Below, one piece after another: positions 8,789-16,811 of a stretch of 64,000 nucleotides of DNA. The DNA is taken from positions 62,001-126,000 of the forward strand of contig NZ_JADQWB010000011.1 in the NCBI RefSeq assembly GCF_015704895.1, given 5' to 3'. Numbering within the stretch: the stretch's first letter is position 1; each line of letters begins with the position of its first letter. Both the position numbers and the translations under genes were made by a program. The notes under the pieces are model-generated. The model ran no database searches, had not been told where the DNA came from, and saw only the letters and a list, made by a program, of their open reading frames with translations. Source of the DNA: Agrobacterium leguminum (GTDB lineage Bacteria; Pseudomonadota; Alphaproteobacteria; Rhizobiales; Rhizobiaceae).

Positions 8789-9676
8789 TTAGAGCCTGTA
8801 AAGCGGCTCGAACCGACCCTTCACCTCAACCCCCAGCTCGAACGTCAACCCGTGCTGCGGATTGGCGGCAATGGCGTCGTCGTCGAGATGTTCGCGCGCC
8901 GAGGTGACGAGAAGGCGCGATGCGTCGGGGCCGATGAAGGCCGGGCAGGTCGTCTGTCCGCCGGGCACCTCATATCGGGCAATGTGATTGCCGTCCGTGT
9001 CGTAACGATCCACAGCGCCTACGCCCCAGCGGGCATTCCAGATATGCCCTTCGGCATCGCAGACCGACCCGTCGATGCCGCCTTTGATACCGGTGGAATC
9101 GATGAAGACTTCAGCCTTGCCTGCGGGAAGGCCGGTCTCCGCATCGAGCGGCACCCGCATCAGCTTGTTCACCTTGGTATCGACGTAATATCCCGTCGCG
9201 CCATCGGGCGAAAAGCAGATCGAATTCGGAATGCTGATCTCGGCAAACAGCTTTGTCACGGTGCCCTTCGCGACATGATAGATGCTGCCCGCACCGGTCT
9301 CCGCCTTGCGGCCCATGGTGCCGATCCACAGCGCGCCTGAGGGGTGCATGCGCCCGTCATTGGAGCGGTTGCCGGGTAAGTCCTTTTCCAGCTCCGCATG
9401 CAGGGTCAGCACGCCGGTTGCCGTGTCGCGCAGGAAAAGCCCGTCATCGGAGGCGATCAGCTGCTTGCTGTCGCTGACCTTGGCGAGTGCACTGCCCATG
9501 AAGGGCAAAGCGTGCACGGTCTTGCGGCCGGAGGCGAGGTGCAGCTCATGCAGTTCCCGCTCGAGAATATTGAACCACCAGGCGGTGCCGGTCGCAGGAT
9601 CGAAGGTCGGGCCTTCGCCGAGCAGCATCGGCGTCTCGTCCAGAACACGTCCGGCAAAGGGAAAAACAGTCGCCAA
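8789..9676 (-). CDS. SMP-30/gluconolactonase-family lactonase
   Basis: About 295 residues of six-bladed beta-propeller type. Family features are the metal-ligand region EGPTFDPATGTAWWFNI, SNDGRMHPSGALWIGTMG, IPNSICFSPDG and GGIDGSVCDAEGHIW. It probably opens a sugar-acid lactone (galactono- or related lactone). The longest frame begins at 9703 without a Shine-Dalgarno. A TTG at 9676 sits 8 bases after GGAGG, and that site overlaps the dgoA stop (GGAGGATAA). TTG is therefore preferred, five bases after dgoA and translationally coupled. It is the last gene of the dgo operon. The substrate assignment comes from the neighbours and is not proven by the sequence. Confidence 0.9.
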   Translation of the reverse strand: MATVFPFAGRVLDETPMLLGEGPTFDPATGTAWWFNILERELHELHLASGRKTVHALPFMGSALAKVSDSKQLIASDDGLFLRDTATGVLTLHAELEKDLPGNRSNDGRMHPSGALWIGTMGRKAETGAGSIYHVAKGTVTKLFAEISIPNSICFSPDGATGYYVDTKVNKLMRVPLDAETGLPAGKAEVFIDSTGIKGGIDGSVCDAEGHIWNARWGVGAVDRYDTDGNHIARYEVPGGQTTCPAFIGPDASRLLVTSAREHLDDDAIAANPQHGLTFELGVEVKGRFEPLYRL

Positions 9677-9680
9677 GCTC

Positions 9681-10310
9681 TTATCCTCCGATGGCTGCAT
9701 CATAGGCTGAAAGTGTGACAGTGGCGCGTTCGCGCACCTCCGCTGCCGTCATGCCCGGCTTGTAAAGGCTGGTGCCAAGCCCGAAAGCCACGATACCGGC
9801 CGAGGTATATTCGGCGAAATTCTTGTCCGAGACGCCGCCGACGGCGGCGATCACCAGATCCTTCGGCAGGATCGTCCGGATCGCATTGATGCCGGCGGGG
9901 CCGATGATGCTGGCGGGAAAGAATTTGAGACCCGTCGCGCCGGCCTTTGCGGCCACCAGCGCCTCGGTGGGGGTGAGAACACCCGGCATCGTCACCATGC
10001 CCTTGACGCGCGCGGCAACGATCACATCGGCATCGGCATTGGGGCTCACCATCAGCTTGCCGCCGGCCGCATCCAGCGAGGCCACGTCTTCCACGCTGAG
10101 CACGGTGCCCGCGCCGATCAGGCAATCGGCGGGCGCCATCTTCGCGGCGATCTCGATGGAGCGGAACGGATCGGGCGAGTTGAGCGGGATTTCAATGGCG
10201 CGGAAGCCGGTTTCGATCAGCGCGCCGACGACGCCCTCGGTTTCCTCGGGCTTCAGACCGCGCAGGATGGCGATCAGCGGATATTTGATGGAAGGGAAGG
10301 GAATACGCAT
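9681..10310 (-). CDS. dgoA: 2-dehydro-3-deoxy-6-phosphogalactonate aldolase
   Basis: A 209-residue class I aldolase of the KDPG/KHG family. The Schiff-base lysine is in TGLKFFPASIIGPAG, and the catalytic glutamate in FRAIEIPLNSP. It cleaves 2-keto-3-deoxy-6-phosphogalactonate to pyruvate and glyceraldehyde-3-phosphate. The choice of DgoA over KDPG aldolase (Eda) rests on the adjoining kinase gene dgoK, 15 bp upstream, and on length. Neighbouring lactonase and SDR genes fit the DeLey-Doudoroff route for galactose/galactonate. No galactonate dehydratase is in the window. Confidence 0.92.
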   Translation of the reverse strand: MRIPFPSIKYPLIAILRGLKPEETEGVVGALIETGFRAIEIPLNSPDPFRSIEIAAKMAPADCLIGAGTVLSVEDVASLDAAGGKLMVSPNADADVIVAARVKGMVTMPGVLTPTEALVAAKAGATGLKFFPASIIGPAGINAIRTILPKDLVIAAVGGVSDKNFAEYTSAGIVAFGLGTSLYKPGMTAAEVRERATVTLSAYDAAIGG

Positions 10311-10325
10311 GGTCGATCTTTCTTC

Positions 10326-11240
10326 TTATGGCCAGATGGCATTTGCAGCGGCCAGCAATCCGCGCCGCACGGCCTCGTCTGCATCGATGACCGTATAGTG
10401 GATATCAAGGGCGGTGAAGGCGCCTTCGTAAAGCGCGCCGAGCGCACCGGAACCGATCAACACCACCGGCGTCTCGCGCCGGGCGGTGGAATGCGCGCCG
10501 GCGATTTCCAGCCCGATCATGATGCCGGAAAGCTTGGCCTTGGCGTCGGTGGCGGTGAGGCCGTGCAGCAACTGGCCGGAGCGAAGGGTGAAAAAGCGAT
10601 TGGTCGCAAGCTGCGGATTGGCATAGATGTCGCGCACCGCCGCCGTGAAAGCCTCATGCTCGCCGGTAAAGGCTTCCGCCTCGGCCACGGCATGGGAAAG
10701 GATCGTCTGTTTCGAGACGACTTCGAAGAGTTCGCCGGTCATGAACGTGGCGAAACCGGTCACGCCGCCATCCTTCACGGTCACCCATTTGGAATGGGTG
10801 CCGGGCATGCAGACGAGTTTTTCACCGGCGTCCGAGGAAGCGAGAGCGCCAAGCAACTGCGTTTCCTCGCCGCGCATGACGTCGGGCGCGTTTTGATCCC
10901 GTTGCGCCAGCCCCGGCAGAATCCGCACATCCCGCGCCTGGCCCGGCACGCGAACCGCCCCATCGAGAACCGCCGAAAGCGATGTCGGCACGTCGATGTA
11001 ACCCGCCTCGACCCAGCCCTGCCGCGCGCCTGCCATGCCGCAGACGAGAACCGGCAAACCTTCCGGCGCGCGGATGGCGTCGAGATGCGATTGCAGCACA
11101 TCGGCAAAACCGGTTCGCATGGCGGTGGTCATGCCTTCCGTGCTTCTGCGCTCCGCCAGCACCGCGCCCGATCGGCTCATGAGCCAGAGCCGGAAACTGG
11201 TCGTGCCCCAGTCGACGGCGATGAAAGCGGGTTCGGACAT
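10326..11240 (-). CDS. dgoK: 2-dehydro-3-deoxygalactonokinase
   Basis: A 304-residue sugar kinase of the ASKHA fold. The N-terminal phosphate loop FIAVDWGTTSFRLWL is diagnostic of DgoK, with VCGMAGARQGW near residue 75 and LPGTHSKW-type CMPGTHSKWV near 150. It phosphorylates 2-keto-3-deoxygalactonate for DgoA. The start at 11240 is preceded by GGAGG and shares one base with the stop of the SDR gene (TAATG), a tight coupling. A frame extending to 11357 only overlaps the SDR coding region and is not favoured. Confidence 0.94.
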   Translation of the reverse strand: MSEPAFIAVDWGTTSFRLWLMSRSGAVLAERRSTEGMTTAMRTGFADVLQSHLDAIRAPEGLPVLVCGMAGARQGWVEAGYIDVPTSLSAVLDGAVRVPGQARDVRILPGLAQRDQNAPDVMRGEETQLLGALASSDAGEKLVCMPGTHSKWVTVKDGGVTGFATFMTGELFEVVSKQTILSHAVAEAEAFTGEHEAFTAAVRDIYANPQLATNRFFTLRSGQLLHGLTATDAKAKLSGIMIGLEIAGAHSTARRETPVVLIGSGALGALYEGAFTALDIHYTVIDADEAVRRGLLAAANAIWP

Positions 11241-12004
11241 TATAGGAGGCCTCCGTCTACGATTATGGATTGCGCCGTGATGGCGCCCGATGCCGATGAT
11301 GCGAGAAACAGGCACGGGCCCGCCAGATCGGCGGCGACGAGCGTGCGTTTCAGACATTGCCGCGCGGTGGTGGCAGCAATGCCCTCATCCGTCAGCCATA
11401 GTTCCTTCTGCCGCTCCGTCACGATCATGCCGGGCAGCAGCGTGTTGACGCGGATATTTTCCGGCCCCAGCCGTCCGGCAAGGCTTTTCGTCAGCCCGAT
11501 GATGCCGGCCTTGGCCGCCGCATAGGAGGGCAACTCGCCCATGTTGAGCAGAAACGAGATGGACGAGAAATTGACGATGGAGGCGTCCTTCGCCTGCCGC
11601 AGATAGGGCAGGGCTGCCTGAACCGTGAAGAACATCTGCTTGAGATTGACCGCCTGATTGGCGTCCCAATAGGCTTCCGTCACCGTGTCTATGTCGTGGC
11701 GGTCGTCCCAGGCGGCGTTGTTGACCAGTACCTTGATGCCGCCGGTGGCGGAAGCCGCCGCCTCCACCGTCTTGCCGATCGCCGCAATATCGCGAAGGTC
11801 GGTCTTGAAGAAGTGGACCGGATGCGGCGTCGTCGTTGCAAGCCGCTTGACGAGCGCCAGGCTCGGCTCTTCGGCGATATCGATGAACGAAACCTGCGCG
11901 CCCTGCATCGCAAAGGCTTCCACCAGCGATGCCCCGATGCCGGAACCGCCGCCGGTGACGAGCACGCCCGCATCCTTGAGGTCCGGAAATTGGGCTTGCG
12001 TCAT
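11240..12004 (-). CDS. Short-chain dehydrogenase/reductase of the sugar-acid operon
   Basis: About 255 residues, classical SDR. NAD(P)-binding TGGGSGIGASL near the N-terminus, NNAAWDD in the middle, catalytic Ser in FSSISFLLNMG, Tyr-x3-Lys in SYAAAKAG, and C-terminal SIIVDGG. As first gene of the dgo operon it probably oxidises the sugar (galactose or an aldose) to the lactone later opened by the SMP-30 protein. The longest frame starts at 12043, but that ATG falls inside a palindrome at 12037-12053. ATGs at 12022, 12013 and 12004 are better; the last follows GGATGAG. Sugar and cofactor are not determinable here. Confidence 0.88.
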   Translation of the reverse strand: MTQAQFPDLKDAGVLVTGGGSGIGASLVEAFAMQGAQVSFIDIAEEPSLALVKRLATTTPHPVHFFKTDLRDIAAIGKTVEAAASATGGIKVLVNNAAWDDRHDIDTVTEAYWDANQAVNLKQMFFTVQAALPYLRQAKDASIVNFSSISFLLNMGELPSYAAAKAGIIGLTKSLAGRLGPENIRVNTLLPGMIVTERQKELWLTDEGIAATTARQCLKRTLVAADLAGPCLFLASSASGAITAQSIIVDGGLL

Positions 12005-12036
12005 CGGCATCATCTCATCCATTGAATGGCTTGATT

Positions 12037-12053
12037 GTTCCATTATTTGGAAC
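12037..12053. promoter_or_regulatory. Candidate operator, perfect inverted repeat GTTCC-N7-GGAAC
   Basis: GTTCCATTATTTGGAAC lies between the divergent SDR/dgo operon and the IclR-type gene. A related half site, AAATGGAATTATTC, follows at 12065-12078. Palindromes with TTCC/GGAA arms are common IclR-family targets, so autoregulation and control of the dgo operon are plausible. This is inference from position and symmetry. Confidence 0.55.
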
Positions 12054-12124
12054 TAGATTTTACTAAATGGAATTATTCTCTTGGCGTCACGCTTATGTCA
12101 AGGCAGATGATGGTGGATGTTGCC

Positions 12125-12964
12125 ATGCCCGATAATAAAAAGCCCAATGGGCAAAAGCCTGATGCGGTTCCGGTGACGCAACGGAAAACCGGAGTTGAGA
12201 CGGGCACGCTCGGCAAGGCTGTCTCGCTGCTTGAGTTGATCGCCTTTGCTGAAAAACCGCTGCGCTTTACCGATGTGGTCGAAGCCTGCGGCCAGCCGCG
12301 CGGCACGGTTCACCGTCAGCTCGCCCATCTTGTCGCCGAAGGCCTTGTCGATCACGCTGCCGATCAGACCTATGCCGTGGGGCTGAGGCTGCTGCAACTG
12401 GCCGCGAAAGCCTGGAGCGGCAACGACCTGCGCAGCGTCGCGGCCCCCCATCTGGCGGCCTTGCAGGAGGTGACGCAGGAGTCAGTGCATCTCGCCGTGC
12501 TGAACGGCAGACAGGTTACCTATCTCGACAAGATGGAGGGCCGGCACACATTGCGCATGCATTCGCAGGTCGGCAAAACCTCGCCAGCCTATTGCACCGG
12601 CGTGGGCAAGGCGGCGCTGTCGCTGCTCTCCGCCGACGATCTGGCACAGCTGGCTGCGGAACTGGATTTTCATCGCTTCACGGAAAGCACGGTCACGACG
12701 ACGGAAGCGCTGATGGCGGAGGTGGCGACCATTCGCGACAACGGCTACGGTTTCGACCTTCAGGAGCACGAGATCGGAATTCACTGCGTCGCCGCGCCGG
12801 TCCGGGCGCCCGGCCGCAATTTTCGAGCGGCGATTTCCGTCACCGGTCCGGCCTATCGCGTGGATGTGGAACAGCTTCGTAAATGGGCCCCCCTGGTGCG
12901 CGAGACCGCCGACAGGATTTCCGACGACCTTGCCTGCAGATTATCCCCGGTTGCGGATGGTTGA
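12125..12964 (+). CDS. IclR-family transcriptional regulator
   Basis: About 279 residues. N-terminal winged helix (GTLGKAVSLLELIAFAEKP through RGTVHRQLAHLVAEGLV) and C-terminal IclR effector domain with GRHTLRMHSQVGKT, AYCTGVGKAALS and LQEHEIGIHCVAAPV. It is divergent from the dgo operon and probably its regulator, responding to a sugar acid such as 2-keto-3-deoxygalactonate. Several in-frame ATGs exist (12095, 12107, 12110, 12125). The one at 12125 has the best site (GGTGGA, 7-base spacing), and the others would extend a poorly conserved N-terminus. Confidence 0.9.
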   Translation: MPDNKKPNGQKPDAVPVTQRKTGVETGTLGKAVSLLELIAFAEKPLRFTDVVEACGQPRGTVHRQLAHLVAEGLVDHAADQTYAVGLRLLQLAAKAWSGNDLRSVAAPHLAALQEVTQESVHLAVLNGRQVTYLDKMEGRHTLRMHSQVGKTSPAYCTGVGKAALSLLSADDLAQLAAELDFHRFTESTVTTTEALMAEVATIRDNGYGFDLQEHEIGIHCVAAPVRAPGRNFRAAISVTGPAYRVDVEQLRKWAPLVRETADRISDDLACRLSPVADG

Positions 12965-13175
12965 AGAAAACAGCGCTCGCAGTCCCTGGATTTTCCCGTG
13001 CGGAACCGCCGGCCATGCACCCATTCAGATGCGTTCGATATTATTTTCGACTATTCTGAATTAAGTTTTCAACTTTTGTTTGCATGAATCGTTTTGGTGA
13101 GTAACATCCGCAACAATTTCCGGGCAAGGGCGGGCCTTTGCGGCGGCATTTTCTCATTCTCGAAGAACAGCTTTG

Positions 13176-13916
13176 ATGCAGAAAACAGAGACGGCCGCCG
13201 TTCAGTCGATTGGTGTTGATTGCGTTCGCGAGATCGCCGATCTCAACACGCAATTCGATATATTCCGGTTTTTGAAACGGCTGACGGAGGCCTGGGAATT
13301 CAAGGCTTTCATGGTGCTTGACCTGTCTTCGGAAGTGGCGAGCGAACTGTCGCAATATACGATCATCACCAGCTGGCCGGCCGAGCTTCTGCAGCGTTAC
13401 GATGAAGAGGGCATGCTCCAGACCAGCCGGGTGATGGCGCAGTTGAAAAAATCGACCGTCCCCTTTTCCGTCTCCATGGATTTTCTGGTCAGAGGCGACG
13501 GAGAAATCGCCAAGAAAACCGTGATCAACCTTTTCGAACGTTTCGAGATGATCAATTCGGTCTGGTTTCCCGTTCACGACATCACCATGCGACGGGGCGC
13601 GGTATCCTTTTCCGGCAACAAGACGGCCGTGCCCGCCAGCCGGCTTGCGGAGCTTTTTTACATTTCCAGCCATGTCTTTGCCCGGCTGTCTGAAATCCGT
13701 CGCCTCGATCTCAGGGTTCCCGAAACCTTGAGCGAGCGCGAGATCGACTGCCTGAACTGGACCGCCGCCGGCAAGACCAGCGCCGAAATCGCTGAAATCA
13801 TGATGTTGTCGGAACATACCATCAATCATTACCTGAACCGCGCGACGAAAAAACTCGACACGGTCAACCGCACCCAGGCCGTCGCAAAAGCGCTGCGGGT
13901 CGGCCTGATAAAATAG
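13176..13916 (+). CDS. LuxR-family regulator, orphan (solo), atypical ligand domain
   Basis: About 246 residues. The C-terminal GerE-type helix-turn-helix is clear: LSEREIDCLNWTAAGKTSAE and SEHTINHYLNRATKKL. The N-terminal ~165 residues align by pattern with autoinducer-binding domains around SWPAELLQRYDEEG. Of the usual AHL contacts in that stretch only the Tyr is kept; the Trp, Asp and Pro positions read Leu, Ser and Arg. No luxI-type synthase is nearby. It probably senses something other than a standard AHL, or an unusual one. The ATG at 13176 directly follows a TTG; a weak GAAGAA lies upstream. The binding-protein gene starts 78 bp downstream. Confidence 0.87.
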   Translation: MQKTETAAVQSIGVDCVREIADLNTQFDIFRFLKRLTEAWEFKAFMVLDLSSEVASELSQYTIITSWPAELLQRYDEEGMLQTSRVMAQLKKSTVPFSVSMDFLVRGDGEIAKKTVINLFERFEMINSVWFPVHDITMRRGAVSFSGNKTAVPASRLAELFYISSHVFARLSEIRRLDLRVPETLSEREIDCLNWTAAGKTSAEIAEIMMLSEHTINHYLNRATKKLDTVNRTQAVAKALRVGLIK

Positions 13917-13994
13917 CGAAATCTTAATTTTATCATTGTGATAAACCGCTTCCTGGGCGATCCTCTTTTCGAATCACCGGAAAGGAGAAATCGT

Positions 13995-15218
13995 TTGCCG
14001 GAACGGCATAAGGTAAAAGCAGGATTTTCTCCGACTATCGATTGCGCCGTGCTGATAGCCGCTGCCGAAAAAGGCTTTGCTGCCGATGAAGGCATAGAAC
14101 TCCAACTTTTCCGAAAACAGTCCGCCCGCGCCGTGCTTGCGGCGCTTGGCGAGGATGGCGTTCACGTCGCGCATCTGCCCGCTCCGGTTCCCGTCGGCTC
14201 CGCTGTCGGCCTCGACGATCTGCCGGCCGATATTGTCGGCGTTTTCACGCTTTCCCTCGGTGGATCGGCGACGACCGTTTCTCACGGATTTTATGACGAA
14301 CTCTACCGCGAAGGGCTGAAGCTGCCGGACCCGGCGGCTTTTGGACGCGCCATGGCCCGTGTCTGCGCCGCGCGCCGGGCGGCGGGCGGAAATCCGCCGG
14401 TCTTTGCGGTCGAGGATATCGTCTCGACGCCGTTTTATGCGCTGCGTTACCTGCTCGGAAGCTGCGGCGTGCTGCTCGGCCGGGATATGGAAATCGTCGA
14501 GGCCCTGCCGAAGGCGATGCCGGCGCTCCTGGAAAGCGGCAAGGTCGATGCGCTCTGTACCGCCGAACCGGCGGGCAGCGCCGTGGTGCTCGGCGGCGCT
14601 GGCCGGATCGTCACCACCGGGGCGTTGATTTGGCACAATGCGCCGGAAAAGATACTGGCTACGAAGAAGCGCTGGGCGGAGGAGAACCCCGCCCTTCTTG
14701 AAGGGCTGTTGCGCGCCCTTTACCGCGCCGGCGAATGGTGCGCCAATGCCGCCAATATCGAGGAACTGGCCGGCATCCTCGCCGCCCCTCAATATATGGA
14801 TGAGAACGGCGAATTCCTGCTGCCGGCGCTGACGGGCTATATTTCCACCTCGCAGAAGGACATGCAGCGTTTTCAGGAGTTTTTCGTGACCAGCGCCAAG
14901 GCCGCCAATTTTCCATGGCAGAGCCAGGCCCTGTGGTTCTTCAGCCAGATGTTGCGCTGGGGCGAGGTTTCCGCCGATTACCGGTTCGATCCCGCCATGG
15001 TGGAGGCGGCCCGTAACGCCTACCGGCCGGATATTTTCCGCAAGGCGATGAAGCCGCTTTTCGTGCCGGTGCCGGGTGCTAATCTGAAACTCGAGGGCAC
15101 GCTGCGCGAACCTGTTCATGTCGGCGCATCCCGCACGGGTCTGGTGCTCGGCCCCGACTGTTTTTTCGACGGCCATGTTTTCGATCCGGAAACGCTCGAG
15201 ATGGACGACGAAATCTGA
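13995..15218 (+). CDS. NrtA/CmpA/NasS-like periplasmic-type binding protein without signal peptide
   Basis: About 407 residues with the pattern of nitrate/bicarbonate-binding proteins: KAGFSPTIDCAVLIAAAEKG at the N-terminus, HVAHLPAPVPVGSAVG, WHNAPEKILATKKRWAEENP and FPWQSQALWFFSQMLRWG. There is no signal peptide or lipobox, so it is probably cytosolic like NasS, the nitrate sensor partnering NasT. No nasT, permease or ATPase gene is adjacent. Start: the frame runs to a GTG at 13938, but a TTG at 13995 follows AAGGAG by 7 bases and gives the expected family N-terminus. Ligand is unproven; nitrate is the likely guess. The upstream LuxR gene may be a functional partner. Confidence 0.85.
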   Translation: MPERHKVKAGFSPTIDCAVLIAAAEKGFAADEGIELQLFRKQSARAVLAALGEDGVHVAHLPAPVPVGSAVGLDDLPADIVGVFTLSLGGSATTVSHGFYDELYREGLKLPDPAAFGRAMARVCAARRAAGGNPPVFAVEDIVSTPFYALRYLLGSCGVLLGRDMEIVEALPKAMPALLESGKVDALCTAEPAGSAVVLGGAGRIVTTGALIWHNAPEKILATKKRWAEENPALLEGLLRALYRAGEWCANAANIEELAGILAAPQYMDENGEFLLPALTGYISTSQKDMQRFQEFFVTSAKAANFPWQSQALWFFSQMLRWGEVSADYRFDPAMVEAARNAYRPDIFRKAMKPLFVPVPGANLKLEGTLREPVHVGASRTGLVLGPDCFFDGHVFDPETLEMDDEI

Positions 15219-15337
15219 AACCGCAGCGTTAAATCGTCGCGAATGCCTGACTGTCGCGCTTTGGCATTGGCGAAGCGCTCCGGCTTGTCTATGGATGGCA
15301 CGCAATACCCGGTCGGATGAAGAAGCGGAGCAGGAAT

Positions 15338-16471
15338 ATGGCAGAGGTCAGCAGAAGCCAGGTGGAAAAGGCGCTGGAAACGGTGATCTATCCCGGCAGC
15401 GGCAAGAGCATCGTCGCACTCGGCATGGTCTCGGAAATCTTCATCGCCGATGCGAAGGCCTATTTCTCGATCACTGTCCCGGCCGACAAGGCTGCGGAGA
15501 TGGAGCCGCTGCGGCTTGCCGCCGAACAGGCGGCCAAAAGCGTGGAAGGTATCGTCGGCGCGGTCGTGGCGCTGACGGCCGACCGCAAGCCCGGCCAGCA
15601 GCAACCCGCACCCGCCGCGCGCCCCGCCGCTGCAACCGGCCGGCCGGCCCAACAGCCCGGCTCGTCAAAGGTGGGCGTCCCGGGTGTGCGGGCCATCATC
15701 GCCGTCGCCTCGGGCAAGGGCGGGGTGGGCAAGTCGACCACCGCGGTCAATCTGGCGCTCGGCCTCCAGTCGCTCGGCCTCAAGGTCGGTATGCTCGATG
15801 CCGATATTTATGGCCCCTCGTTGCCGCGACTGCTGAAAATTTCCGGCCGCCCGCAGCAGCAGGAAGACCGCATCATCCTTCCCATGGAAAACTACGGGCT
15901 GAAGGTCATGTCCATGGGCTTTCTGGTGGATGAGGAAGCCGCGATGATCTGGCGCGGGCCGATGGTGCAGTCCGCCCTGATGCAGATGCTGCGCGAGGTG
16001 GCCTGGGGCGAACTGGATGTGCTGGTGCTGGACATGCCGCCCGGCACGGGCGATGCGCAGCTTACCATCGCCCAGCAGGTGCCGCTCGCCGGCGCCGTCA
16101 TCGTTTCCACGCCGCAGGATCTGGCGCTGATCGACGCACGCAAGGGCATCACCATGTTCCGCAAGGTGGAGGTTCCGCTCCTCGGCGTCATCGAGAATAT
16201 GAGCTATTTCATCGCGCCCGATACCGGCGCGCGCTACGATATTTTCGGCCATGGCGGCGCGAAGGCGGAGGCTGAAAGGATCGGCGTGCCCTTCCTCGGC
16301 GAAGTGCCGCTCACCATCTCCATCCGCGAAATGTCGGACGCCGGAACGCCGGTCGTCGCCGCCGAGCCCAATGGCCCGCAGGCCGCGATCTATCGCGATA
16401 TTGCCGAAAAAGTCTGGGCGCGCATCGGTGCGGGCGAGAGAAAAGCGGCGCCGAAGATCGTTTTCGAATAG
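15338..16471 (+). CDS. Mrp/NBP35-family iron-sulfur cluster carrier ATPase (ApbC)
   Basis: About 377 residues. N-terminal MIP18/DUF59-like domain (residues 1-85, with LETVIYPGSGKSIVALGMV), a Pro/Ala/Gln-rich linker, then a P-loop ATPase with deviant Walker A VASGKGGVGKST near 130, DADIYGPSLPRL and LVLDMPPGTGDAQLT. Mrp/ApbC proteins bind and transfer Fe-S clusters. The ATG at 15338 follows GGAGCAGGA; a frame start at 15317 is less likely. The canonical CxxC of this family is not evident where it is usually placed (VIENMSYFIAPDTGARYDIF), so cluster binding by this copy may differ. Confidence 0.9.
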   Translation: MAEVSRSQVEKALETVIYPGSGKSIVALGMVSEIFIADAKAYFSITVPADKAAEMEPLRLAAEQAAKSVEGIVGAVVALTADRKPGQQQPAPAARPAAATGRPAQQPGSSKVGVPGVRAIIAVASGKGGVGKSTTAVNLALGLQSLGLKVGMLDADIYGPSLPRLLKISGRPQQQEDRIILPMENYGLKVMSMGFLVDEEAAMIWRGPMVQSALMQMLREVAWGELDVLVLDMPPGTGDAQLTIAQQVPLAGAVIVSTPQDLALIDARKGITMFRKVEVPLLGVIENMSYFIAPDTGARYDIFGHGGAKAEAERIGVPFLGEVPLTISIREMSDAGTPVVAAEPNGPQAAIYRDIAEKVWARIGAGERKAAPKIVFE

Positions 16472-16811
16472 CGCGGCAATCACGGACGCAAAATCGGTCA
16501 GGTGTCTGCCCGCTTTGAATAATCCTTTGAAAACAGAAGATTAATCGCCAGTATCGCGCAGGATTTCCGGATTTGAACTGCAGAAATGCTTCGCCTGCAA
16601 TGCTGTCGAGAAAAAATATTGCTTGATTGCATCTCGCTTTGGGCGCATACGCCTGCGCCGTTTGGCTCTTGGTCCATCGGGCTGGCGAGATTGTGAAAAT
16701 CCCGCTCGTTCCGGCGTTCCCTGAAGTGTCGTCCAAGGGTTTGCCGAGCGCAAACAGGATATGTTAAGCAGCATTGCGGCTGAAGCCTGCAATGTGGAGC
16801 GGAGAAACGGA
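16472..16811. other. Intergenic stretch, no gene seen
   Basis: About 340 bp between the Mrp and CorA genes, AT-richer than the flanks. It holds no convincing ORF. CTTGAT with a downstream GCATAC at about 17-base spacing (near 16622-16650) is a weak promoter candidate for corA. Nothing else is supported. Confidence 0.4.

Noticed and set aside
13176-13916. Quorum-sensing luxR with a cognate synthase
   Set aside because: No luxI-type gene is in the window and the ligand-contact residues are not conserved.
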